From: a virus
Reading direction: 5' to 3' (one strand)
IMG/VR virus record: IMGVR_UViG_3300036828_000816
Location: 1-21,092 of that record
Length of the DNA stretch: 21,092 nt
Below the pieces are notes generated by a model. That model ran no database searches, was not told where the DNA came from, and worked only from the letters and a program-made list of their open reading frames with translations. This document shows, one piece after another, positions 1-5,223 of the stretch; the first letter of the stretch is position 1; the number at the start of each line of letters is the position of its first letter. The translations under genes and the position numbers were made by a program.

Positions 1-21
1 ATGACGTCCGAGGCCGAAGGG

Positions 22-53
22 AAAAAGACCGCCCGGGTTGGGGGCTGCCGGTC
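22..53 (-). terminator. Candidate Rho-independent terminator after the HNH gene
   Basis: Read on the minus strand, GACCG (53-49) pairs with CGGTC (31-27) around a GC-rich 17-nt loop and is followed at once by five T (26-22). The upstream arm overlaps the stop codon of the HNH gene. It would end the leftward early operon. The stem is only five perfect pairs, with possible extra GC pairing inside the loop, so strength is uncertain. Confidence 0.5.
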
Positions 54-306
54 ACCAGCGCCGCGACCGCCTCCCCACCCTGCCGGCCCGCCTCTTGGCC
101 TGCGTGATCTGTCCACCACCTCGGCTGTTGCAACTGCGACACAGGCAGCGCAAATTCTCGGGGGCATGCCACCCGCCGTGGGTCAGGGCGACGATGTGAT
201 CGGCGGTGTTGGCCTGCTTGCCGCAGATCGCGCAGCGGTAGCCGGCCGCCTCCAAGGTGGCGAGCCGTGCCGCCTTGTACTGGGCTGACTGGTACGGATC
301 GCCCAT
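52..306 (-). CDS. Small HNH endonuclease
   Basis: An 84-residue HNH-family nuclease that would cut DNA using one metal ion. Visible in order: a zinc-type CxxC pair (C25, C28), the first histidine in ADHI (D36-H37), the central asparagine in PENL (N51), and a second pair C56-x2-C59 followed by N60, giving an H-N-N variant. The C-terminus is short and basic. In many siphophages such HNH genes lie just before the small terminase and take part in packaging; here the small terminase lies at the other window edge, which fits if the genome is circular or if the edges lie near the packaging site. The ATG at 306 follows a 650-bp pentameric repeat and has no clear Shine-Dalgarno. The family is clear; the packaging role is inferred. 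Confidence 0.85.
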   Translation of the reverse strand: MGDPYQSAQYKAARLATLEAAGYRCAICGKQANTADHIVALTHGGWHAPENLRCLCRSCNSRGGGQITQAKRRAGRVGRRSRRW

Positions 307-957
307 GCCCTACCAAGTGTGCCAAGCCGTGCCGAACCTTGCCATACCCGGCGAGACCGAGCCGTACCCAGCCGTGCCTGCCTTGCCATGCCGTGCCGAA
401 CCCCGCCTAGCGACAACCAGCCCAAGACACACCATGCCAAGCCCTGCCACGCCTGCCATGCCGAACCCCGCCTAACCGCGCCAGACCCCGCCGCAACTAA
501 CCAAGCCCAGCCGCGCCAGACCCCGCCGCTACCGTGCCCTGCCGAACCGCGCCTGCCGTGCCATACCAAACCAGACCCGACCGCGCCGTACCGCGCCAGC
601 ACCACGCCGATGCCAAACCGCGCCCTGCCAGACCGCGCCTGCCATGCGACGCCGTACCGAACCGAACCGGGCCCTGCCTATGCCAGCGTCATACCGCGCC
701 AGACCTGACCACGCCGCGCCGAACCCTGCCTGCCACACCGTGCCCTGCCGAACCGCGCCCTGCGCCGATACAGCCGAGCCGCGCCGGACCCTGCGACACC
801 GAACCTTGCCTGCCGTGCCGTGCCGACGCCCGGACTTGCCGAACCGAACCGTGCCCGGACCAGCCGTGCCCTACCGCGCCTGCCGTGCCCAGCCGAGCCC
901 TACCGCGCCAGACCGGACCGCACCTAGCCATAGCGAACCCCGCCGCACCGCGCCGCG
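307..957 (-). repeat. Long degenerate pentanucleotide array, GGYNN on the minus strand
   Basis: The 650 bp between the HNH gene and the gene at 958-1434 are built almost wholly from a 5-bp unit: RCC recurs every five bases on the plus strand (consensus NRCCN), so the leftward transcript reads GGY every five bases. About 130 units fit, with a few one-base phase slips. Longer words such as TGCCGAACCGCGCC recur. The array begins and ends right at the flanking genes. Because CC-rich sequence avoids stop codons, several frames on both strands stay open by chance. I take it as non-coding. GG runs spaced by three bases match the minimal pattern for two-tier G-quadruplexes in DNA or RNA. Confidence 0.85.
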
Positions 958-1434
958 TCACTCCGAAGGCTGTTCACCGGCCACTTCGGCGGCCATTCTG
1001 CGCAGCTCGCGGTAGTAGAAGTCTTGGTGCTTGTACCGCCGTTCGATACCGGCGAGGTCGCGGCGCATCTGGCGTAGGAGCCGTTCTTGGCGTTCGGGGC
1101 TGTCGTTGATGGCGTCTTGGGGCACGTAGGAGCCGTGTCCGACGCCGACGGAGCGGGCTGGTATCCATTCGCGGATTTTGAACTCTTCGGAGTCGCCGTT
1201 GGTGGTGGCGGTGACGAGGATTTGGACGCTGCGGATGAGTTGGCCGGCTTGCCAGACCCGCCAGCGGTGGGCGGCTTCGCTGTCGTCCCATTCGAAGAAG
1301 CCGTGCAACGGGTGTTCGGGTTCGCGGGCGGCGTCGACGACTTCTTCGGGTACGAGCCGTGCGCGTTCTTCCCACATGGACCGCAGCGACGTGGCGACGA
1401 TCTCGACTTTGGTGGTGGGCTGCAGGTCGGTCAC
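958..1434 (-). CDS. Conserved phage early protein of unknown function
   Basis: A 158-residue soluble protein starting at GTG 1434, which overlaps the stop of the upstream gene by 4 bp (GTGA), so translation is probably coupled. The middle segment HGFFEWDDSEAAHRWR followed by GQLIRSV is a pattern I recognise from uncharacterised early proteins of many phages. The C-terminal third (about residues 110-150) is charged and helical, ERQERLLRQMRRDL onward, and may form a coiled coil. No catalytic motif or membrane segment is visible. It lies after the RecT-like gene and the 196-residue gene, which suggests a role in DNA metabolism, but no function is assigned. It ends exactly where the pentameric array begins. 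Confidence 0.8.
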   Translation of the reverse strand: MTDLQPTTKVEIVATSLRSMWEERARLVPEEVVDAAREPEHPLHGFFEWDDSEAAHRWRVWQAGQLIRSVQILVTATTNGDSEEFKIREWIPARSVGVGHGSYVPQDAINDSPERQERLLRQMRRDLAGIERRYKHQDFYYRELRRMAAEVAGEQPSE

Positions 1435-2021
1435 AGTTGGATCTCCTTGGCTTGGACGTTTTCGGCGACTTTGAAGGTGCCGAACTCGGGTCGCCATTCG
1501 CCTACGCCGACGTTGCCGCCCGCGTCGACGAGGGCGATGAGGGAATCGAGGCTGAACTGGTTACGGATGTAGACGATTTGCAGGGTGGCTGTCCACGGCC
1601 AGTACACGGGCCGGTAGCGGAGGTCGGCGACGCCGGTGGCGTTACGGACCGGGTCTTCCCGCATTTTGGGGACGCCATCGATGGCTACGAGCATGTCGGC
1701 GCCTTCGCCTTTCACGAACAACGCCACTTTGAGTCCGGTCATAGTGATTTTGGAGCCGCGGAAGAAGCGGGCACCGCCGACCACAGCCGATTTGAACGCC
1801 ACCGCGGGGTGGCCGTAGCGGTCGCCGGGTAGCCGGTATTGGGCGGCTTCGAACAGGGCGTCGGGGTTTTTCGGTTCGCGTTCGGTGGCGTGCCCTTGCT
1901 GGTGGTCGAGCATCATCTGGCGCGCTTTTTCGGAGAAGCGGTTCTGGATGAGCGGCGCGGTTCCTTCGATCGGGATCTCGGCCATGGATCGGCCGAGTCG
2001 CTTAAGTTGGATTTCTGCCAT
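1431..2021 (-). CDS. Conserved phage early protein of unknown function, glycine-rich C-terminal motif
   Basis: A 196-residue protein of a type I recognise from early regions of phages of several bacterial phyla, without a known function. Family-like landmarks: IEGTAPLIQNRFSEKARQMM near the N-terminus, HPAVAFKSAV at about 71-80, MREDPVRNATGVADLRYRP at about 120-138, and the glycine-rich GGNVGVGEWRPEFGTF at about 168-183. The start is ambiguous because MAEI occurs at residues 1 and 13; I use ATG 2021, preceded by a weak GAAAG. The gene sits downstream of the RecT-like gene, separated by tandem hairpins, and overlaps the next gene by 4 bp. A role in recombination or single-strand binding is possible from context only. 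The glycine-rich loop is loosely reminiscent of RAMP (Cas5/Cas7-type) folds, which is speculative. Confidence 0.8.
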   Translation of the reverse strand: MAEIQLKRLGRSMAEIPIEGTAPLIQNRFSEKARQMMLDHQQGHATEREPKNPDALFEAAQYRLPGDRYGHPAVAFKSAVVGGARFFRGSKITMTGLKVALFVKGEGADMLVAIDGVPKMREDPVRNATGVADLRYRPVYWPWTATLQIVYIRNQFSLDSLIALVDAGGNVGVGEWRPEFGTFKVAENVQAKEIQL

Positions 2022-2032
2022 TGGTCTACTTT

Positions 2033-2086
2033 CTGGTTCTGTCCGCCGGGCGGCGGGACACTGGTTCTGTCCGCCGTTCGGCGGAC
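2033..2086 (-). repeat. Two tandem hairpins with a 16-bp direct repeat upstream of the 196-residue gene
   Basis: CTGGTTCTGTCCGCCG occurs at 2033-2048 and again at 2061-2076, a 28-bp period. Each copy opens a hairpin: GTCCGCCG-TT-CGGCGGAC at 2069-2086 is perfect over 8 bp, and 2041-2059 forms a similar stem with one bulge. They lie in the only sizeable gap of the early operon, 12-65 bases before the ATG at 2021, so they would be in the leader of the 196-residue gene. They lack T-tracts on the minus strand. Attenuator, RNA-processing site or protein-binding site are all possible. Confidence 0.7.
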
Positions 2087-2156
2087 CTGATGTAATGATG
2101 GTTATCGGCGGTCATACGATCCGCTCCAGCGCTAGGAGCTCGTCGAGGCGCGCGAT

Positions 2157-2969
2157 CTATGCGGCGTCGAATGGCCGTCCGGGGTCGGCGTCGTCCCATC
2201 CGTTGACGGCGGGGTCGTCGTCGTGGACGTCGGGCGGTGTGGGTTCGTCGGTGGCGGTTTCGTCGGGGCCGGGGACGTCGAGGGCGGCGAGGATGAGCCA
2301 GGCGAGCCGGTCGCGGTGTAGGTGGGTGAGTCGGGGTCCGTCGATGTTGGGGATCCCGTCGCCCCGGGCGTCGGCGGCAAGCTGGGCGCGGGTGTTGGGG
2401 TGGAGCTCGTCGAGAGCGCGGCGCAGCAGGGCCCGGTCCTCGGGTGATGGCCGGTTTGCGGGTTGGGTGGGGACGTCGAGCTCGACGCCGGCGGTTTCCA
2501 TGCCGCGAAGAACTTCGGGGGCGTAAAGCGACACAGCCAGGGTGGTAGCCCTAGCAGTCAGCATCCGCTCGGGCATTTTGGTGTACATGGCACTGGAGGT
2601 CCACCCGGCCTTTTCGGCTTGGGCCATGGTCACGGTCACGAGGTGGACCTGGCCGCCTTCGCGGCCGATGCCGACGGTGGCTGACTCGGCGGTGGCCTCG
2701 ACGAGCTTGAACCCGTAGCCGGCCCGGGCGAGCAGGGTGCGTTGCAGTTCGGCCATGAGCCCGACGTTGCCGTGGATGACGTAGACGTCGGAGAGGTTGA
2801 GGACGGGGTCGAGGTCTAAGGCGTCGAGGGTGGTGGCGGCGATGATGACGTCGGCGACCTTGACCACGCCGTCTTTTTTGAAGTGGTCGGGGAGGAGTGA
2901 CGATGCCGCCCAGCGGCGTACGGCGACGTCGACGCGGTCGATGCCGGTGGGGACGATCTCGGTACTCAT
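2157..2969 (-). CDS. recT: RecT-family single-strand DNA annealing protein
   Basis: A 270-residue protein that matches the layout of phage RecT-type annealases, which bind single-stranded DNA and anneal complementary strands during phage recombination. Visible family pattern: NLSDVYVIHGNVGLMAELQRTLLARAGYGF (about 58-87), a glycine-rich beta stretch with GREGGQVHLVTVTMAQAEKAGW (about 103-124), and MYTKMPERMLTARATTLAVSLYAPEVLRGM (about 128-157), which is the MxxxRA helix typical of RecT. The last 50 residues are acidic and proline-rich, as in many annealases and SSB-like proteins, and may recruit partners. ATG 2969 overlaps the upstream stop by 4 bp (ATGA). No partner exonuclease of the RecE or lambda-Exo type is seen. 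The call rests on motif recognition, not on a search. Confidence 0.72.
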   Translation of the reverse strand: MSTEIVPTGIDRVDVAVRRWAASSLLPDHFKKDGVVKVADVIIAATTLDALDLDPVLNLSDVYVIHGNVGLMAELQRTLLARAGYGFKLVEATAESATVGIGREGGQVHLVTVTMAQAEKAGWTSSAMYTKMPERMLTARATTLAVSLYAPEVLRGMETAGVELDVPTQPANRPSPEDRALLRRALDELHPNTRAQLAADARGDGIPNIDGPRLTHLHRDRLAWLILAALDVPGPDETATDEPTPPDVHDDDPAVNGWDDADPGRPFDAA

Positions 2970-3136
2970 TCGGTGGCCTTCCGGTTGGTTGGTGTCGCGG
3001 TGTCGCTGTCGCTGTCGCTATCGAACAGGGGGATGGGGCCGTCGAGCTCGGGTATGTCGGCGGGGATTCCGAGCGCCCGGCGGCCGAGGGCGATGTGGAG
3101 GGCGGCGAGGTCGCGTTTGGCTACCGGGTCGCTCAT
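2966..3136 (-). CDS. Small early protein with an SD-repeat tail
   Basis: A 56-residue protein, ATG at 3136 overlapping the upstream stop by 4 bp and itself overlapped by the RecT-like start. The N-terminal half (SDPVAKRDLAALHIALGRRALG) looks helical; the C-terminal half is acidic and contains four SD dipeptides in a row, encoded by a short hexanucleotide repeat (GTCGCT, about 2996-3021 on the plus strand). A longer form from ATG 3166 is possible but would overlap the initiator gene more. No family is recognised. Tight coupling between the replication initiator and RecT genes suggests an accessory role in phage replication or recombination. Confidence 0.65.
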   Translation of the reverse strand: MSDPVAKRDLAALHIALGRRALGIPADIPELDGPIPLFDSDSDSDTATPTNRKATE

Positions 3137-3630
3137 CGGCCGCCCCGTTCCCGGTACTCGCCCCACGTCTCGCCCGGAGCCGGTCCCTTGTGGATAACCA
3201 CCCCGGTGTCGGTGCCGTTGCCGTGCCCAGCGCCGGCCGTCCGCATGGCGGACGAGACGGTCGGCGCGTGTTCTTGATCTGTTCCTTTACCGTTCCGGGT
3301 GCACGTGGTGCCGGGGTGCGCGGCATCTGGTGCCGGGGTCGCGGCACGTGGTGCCGGGGTTACCCCGGCATCTGGTGCCGGGGTGAGCAGGTAGGTGGAC
3401 GATGCCCCGCCCTTGGGGATAACTCTGAGATGGTCGGCGTCGGCGAGCCGGCCGAGGGCGTAGCGGATCGCCCGATCGCTGAGGCCGGTATCGGCGCGGA
3501 TACAGGCGATCGAAGGCCACGCCCGGAAGTCGACGCCGGCCCGGTAGGCGAGGGCGACGGCCACGAACCGGGCCGTCGGGTCGACCTCGGGAGGCAGGTT
3601 GAACGCGGCCCGCACCGCCTGCCAGCTCAT
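3133..3630 (-). CDS. Winged-helix phage replication initiator candidate
   Basis: A 165-residue protein with an N-terminal winged helix of the HTH_36/replication-protein type: MSWQAVRAAFNLPPEVDPTARFVAVALAYRA (about 1-31), then WPSIACIRADTGLSDRAIRYALGRL (about 39-62) as the DNA-reading helices and a wing ending STYLL (about 78-82). From about residue 83 it is low-complexity, with TPAPDA-type repeats, then a short polar tail ending GETWGEYRERGGR. The repeats come from four iteron-like DNA copies (3301-3384), so the gene probably contains the origin the protein binds, as lambda O does. It is short for an initiator and has no ATPase domain. ATG 3630 overlaps the upstream gene by 4 bp. An alternative is a transcription factor. 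Confidence 0.65.
   Translation of the reverse strand: MSWQAVRAAFNLPPEVDPTARFVAVALAYRAGVDFRAWPSIACIRADTGLSDRAIRYALGRLADADHLRVIPKGGASSTYLLTPAPDAGVTPAPRAATPAPDAAHPGTTCTRNGKGTDQEHAPTVSSAMRTAGAGHGNGTDTGVVIHKGPAPGETWGEYRERGGR
3301..3384. repeat. Four 17-bp iteron-like direct repeats, candidate replication origin
   Basis: GCACGTGGTGCCGGGGT at 3301-3317 and 3344-3360, and GCATCTGGTGCCGGGGT at 3323-3339 and 3368-3384, all on the plus strand, with start-to-start spacing of 22, 21 and 24 bp (about two helical turns). The first copy is out of coding frame with the others, so selection on the DNA rather than on the peptide is likely. A 9-bp perfect inverted repeat with a one-base centre (3352-3370) joins copies three and four. 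A less GC-rich stretch at about 3271-3296 lies next to the array and could be the unwinding element. Confidence 0.65.
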
Positions 3631-3812
3631 CGCAGCCAGGTCATTCGTAGGCGGTACAGCACGGCGGTGCGTAGCCGGTCCAGGGCCTGGTGTTCGTGGA
3701 TCTCCAGCCGGCGGCCGTGCCCGCTGCCACGGCCGTTGTAGCGCTCGTCGATCATCTCGACGAGGATCTGGACGTCCTCGACGTCGACTCTGATTTTCCG
3801 CCGTTCGGGCAC
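3627..3812 (-). CDS. Small early protein, unknown function
   Basis: A 61-residue protein starting at GTG 3812, directly after the stop of the upstream gene, and overlapping the initiator start by 4 bp. The sequence is charged and mostly helical: RVDVEDVQILVEMIDERYN in the N-terminal half, and HQALDRLRTAVLYRLRMTWLR at the end, separated by a flexible GRGSGHGRR segment. No family, signal peptide or membrane segment is visible. Position in the early operon just before the initiator suggests a role in replication control, without direct evidence. Confidence 0.6.
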   Translation of the reverse strand: MPERRKIRVDVEDVQILVEMIDERYNGRGSGHGRRLEIHEHQALDRLRTAVLYRLRMTWLR

Positions 3813-3992
3813 TCATGGTCTCCCGGTCCGGTTCGATGGATGGGACCACGCCCCCTCAAGCTGGCGGCGGGCGGCGTGTACCAGCGACGCCAGGGCTTGG
3901 TGTCTGGGGTCGCCGGTCAGGTCGTAGAGATAGGCGTGATAGGCCTCGCGTTGGCGGTACCACGCCACCCGTAGCCGCCGCCCCCAGTTCAT
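3813..3992 (-). CDS. Small basic early protein, unknown function
   Basis: A 59-residue protein, ATG 3992 overlapping the upstream stop by 4 bp (ATGA). It is rich in arginine, tyrosine and histidine: WGRRLRVAWYRQREAYHAYL near the start, then HQALASLVHAARRQLEG. It is probably a small all-helical protein. The HQAL plus arginine-rich helix pattern is shared with the C-terminal half of the next gene (HQALDRLRT), which may hint at a related helix in both or be chance. No function is assigned. Confidence 0.6.
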   Translation of the reverse strand: MNWGRRLRVAWYRQREAYHAYLYDLTGDPRHQALASLVHAARRQLEGAWSHPSNRTGRP

Positions 3993-4393
3993 GACGAGCA
4001 GGCCATCTGGAGGGCGATGGCGTCGCGCAGGGCGGTGAGCTCGTGGGTGTCCATCGGCCCGGGGGCGCGAGTGCCGATGGCTTTGGAGATCCGCCGGGCG
4101 AGCAGGTTGCAGCGCCGCCGGTTGACCGGTTCGATCCCGTCGGGCACGTTGATGTCGTCGCCGTCGATGAGGCGCCATTTGAGGGCGGCTCCGGGGTTCC
4201 CGAAGGGGGTACGGACCCGGTAGACGGTGCGGTCGGTGATCTCGCCGTCGTCGTCGACGGCGATCATCCGTTCGTAGCCGCACACCACCCCGCCGACCGG
4301 TTCGCCGTTGGCGTCGACGACGCTGCGGGACCATATCGACCAGCCCACCCCGATCAGGGAGGCGTCGGCGATGAGGGCGTCGGAGTCCGTCAC
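3989..4393 (-). CDS. Early protein of unknown function
   Basis: A 134-residue protein starting at GTG 4393, overlapping the stop of the Cro-like gene by 4 bp (GTGA). The N-terminal 75 residues look like beta-rich sequence (GVGWSIWSRSVV, GGVVCGYERMIAVDDDGEI, VYRVRTPFGN), and the C-terminal part is helical, with RRRCNLLARRISKAIG and HELTALRDAIALQMACS. There is no recognisable family or catalytic motif. As the second gene of the leftward early operon it would be made immediately on induction. Confidence 0.65.
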   Translation of the reverse strand: MTDSDALIADASLIGVGWSIWSRSVVDANGEPVGGVVCGYERMIAVDDDGEITDRTVYRVRTPFGNPGAALKWRLIDGDDINVPDGIEPVNRRRCNLLARRISKAIGTRAPGPMDTHELTALRDAIALQMACSS

Positions 4394-4602
4394 GCCACCA
4401 CGCCCTCGCCGTTGACCAGGTCACCGAGGGAGACGTCGAGGGCTGCCGCGACGCGTATCAGGGTGTCGAGGCTGGGCACGTTCCGCCCGGTCTCGAGTCG
4501 TTGGATGGTGGAGGTTGAGACGTCGGCGGCGCGGGCGACGTACTCCTGGGAGTAGCCGTTGCGTTCTCGTATCGTTCGGGTTCGATCGCCGATTTGGGAC
4601 AT
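4390..4602 (-). CDS. Xre/Cro-type helix-turn-helix regulator, first gene of the early operon
   Basis: A 70-residue single-domain HTH_3 protein. Helices: RTRTIRERNGYSQEYVARAA, then VSTSTIQRLETGRNVPSLDT with the recognition helix around STSTIQRLE, then a closing LIRVAAALDVSLGDLV. There is no dimerisation or cleavage domain, so it is the size of a Cro rather than a LexA-like repressor. I choose ATG 4602 over ATG 4618-4620 because a good promoter (-35 TTGACG, -10 TAGGTA) lies such that transcription would begin at or within 2-3 bases of 4602, giving a leaderless mRNA; the upstream ATG lies inside the promoter. It heads the leftward early genes and faces the repressor candidate. It could alternatively be the lysogenic repressor. 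Confidence 0.82.
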   Translation of the reverse strand: MSQIGDRTRTIRERNGYSQEYVARAADVSTSTIQRLETGRNVPSLDTLIRVAAALDVSLGDLVNGEGVVA

Positions 4603-4610
4603 GGTCCAAA

Positions 4611-4639
4611 TACCTACCATGGCACCGATGCCCCGTCAA
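4611..4639 (-). promoter_or_regulatory. Leftward early promoter, probably leaderless
   Basis: On the minus strand TTGACG (4639-4634) and TAGGTA (4616-4611) are separated by 17 bp. The -10 ends eight bases before the ATG at 4602, so the predicted start of transcription is at or next to the start codon. An imperfect palindrome (4621-4632) sits in the spacer, where a bound protein would block RNA polymerase. Confidence 0.65.
4621..4632. promoter_or_regulatory. Candidate operator, left copy
   Basis: GGCACCGATGCC, an inverted repeat with 4-bp arms around CCGA. With the flanking CAT it matches the second site (4670-4684, read on the other strand) at 12 of 15 positions: CAT-R-GCAC-S-GATGC-Y. It lies inside the spacer of the leftward promoter. 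Confidence 0.55.
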
Positions 4640-4645
4640 GAGTGC

Positions 4646-4674
4646 TTGCTATCCGCGGAACCGCTCGCTAGCAT
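4646..4674 (+). promoter_or_regulatory. Rightward repressor-integrase promoter, probably leaderless
   Basis: TTGCTA (4646-4651) and TAGCAT (4669-4674) are separated by 17 bp. The -10 ends seven bases before the ATG at 4682, so the transcript should start at or one base before the start codon. The second candidate operator covers the end of the -10 and the start site. Confidence 0.65.
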
Positions 4675-4681
4675 CCGTGCT
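4670..4681. promoter_or_regulatory. Candidate operator, right copy
   Basis: AGCATCCGTGCT, an inverted repeat with 4-bp arms around TCCG, overlapping the -10 box and the predicted start of the rightward transcript. It is the mate of the site at 4621-4632, in opposite orientation, with centres 49 bp apart (close to five helical turns). Confidence 0.55.
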
Positions 4682-5023
4682 ATGGCACACGTGCAGTTGC
4701 GGAGGTTGGGGCCGGAATCGTGGGGGAACCGGCTGCGCCGGGCGCGCCAGGCGGTCGGACTGGAATTCCGTCAGGTCGAGGAAATCCTGTTCCCCCATGT
4801 GAGCAAGTCGGCCGTGGTCCGACTCGAGAAACGCCAGGAGCCGCCGACCTACCGCAAGGATCGGGGCCGGGCCGCGCTCATCGTTCTGCTCTACGGATTC
4901 GAGCTCGACGACTTCGACCTGAGCGACGCCGACATCCCGCCGGCCATCGACATCGAGGTCCTTCAGTCTCTTCGGAGGCGCGTCCCGTCTACCAAATGGT
5001 ATTCGCCGTCGGCGGCAGCATGA
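4682..5023 (+). CDS. HTH immunity repressor candidate with an alanine C-terminal end
   Basis: A 113-residue DNA-binding protein. Residues about 13-75 form an Xre-like domain (WGNRLRRARQAVGLEFRQVE, then HVSKSAVVRLEKRQEPP as turn and recognition helix, then RAALIVLLYGFELDDFDL). The C-terminal 40 residues are an extension ending SPSAAA, which resembles an ssrA-like tag seen by ClpXP. ATG 4682 is chosen because the -10 box lies seven bases upstream and no Shine-Dalgarno is present. Its stop overlaps the next start (ATGA). It shares a promoter with integrase and faces a Cro-like gene, as repressor genes of integration-dependent immunity phages do. Whether this or the minus-strand HTH is the true repressor is inference. 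Confidence 0.75.
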   Translation: MAHVQLRRLGPESWGNRLRRARQAVGLEFRQVEEILFPHVSKSAVVRLEKRQEPPTYRKDRGRAALIVLLYGFELDDFDLSDADIPPAIDIEVLQSLRRRVPSTKWYSPSAAA

Positions 5024-5223
5024 ACGGGTACCCGCTGCGCCTGGCCGAGGAGCGGTTGCGCCGGGTGGAGCAGACGCTCATCAACCTGATCGCCGAGACC
5101 GGCGACCTGGACGGGCCAGCCGAGCCGATCTGGGCCCGCAACCAGCTCCTGGGCGCGCTGGGACTGGTGCAGGACGTGCAGGGCATGCTTGCGGAGGACG
5201 GGGACCTCACAAAGGGGTTGTAA
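5020..5223 (+). CDS. Small helical protein between repressor and integrase
   Basis: A 67-residue protein, ATG 5020 overlapping the repressor stop by 4 bp, with its own TAA overlapping the integrase ATG by one base (TAATG). It is predicted helical: YPLRLAEERLRRVEQTLINL, a short linker, then PIWARNQLLGALGLVQDVQG. There is no HTH or MerR-like motif, so it does not look like a usual excisionase, although a recombination directionality or accessory role would fit the position. No family is recognised. Translational coupling on both sides means it is produced together with repressor and integrase. Confidence 0.7.
   Translation: MNGYPLRLAEERLRRVEQTLINLIAETGDLDGPAEPIWARNQLLGALGLVQDVQGMLAEDGDLTKGL

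Noticed and set aside
307-957. Array considered as CRISPR
   Set aside because: There are no 23-37 bp direct repeats with unique spacers and no cas genes; the period is 5 bp.
183-1109. Several open frames on both strands within the pentameric array (for example 183-605 minus, 534-1109 plus)
   Set aside because: They are products of the GGYNN/NRCCN period, with repetitive Arg/Gly/Trp/Ala or Pro/Arg/Ala sequence, weak starts and no fold; they run into neighbouring genes in wrong frames.
4570-4586. T-arm-like sequence TCGGG-TTCGATC-GCCGA, considered as a tRNA-derived attP core
   Set aside because: The closing base pair next to the loop is mismatched, no acceptor stem or CCA-proximal sequence follows, and it lies within the Cro-like coding sequence.
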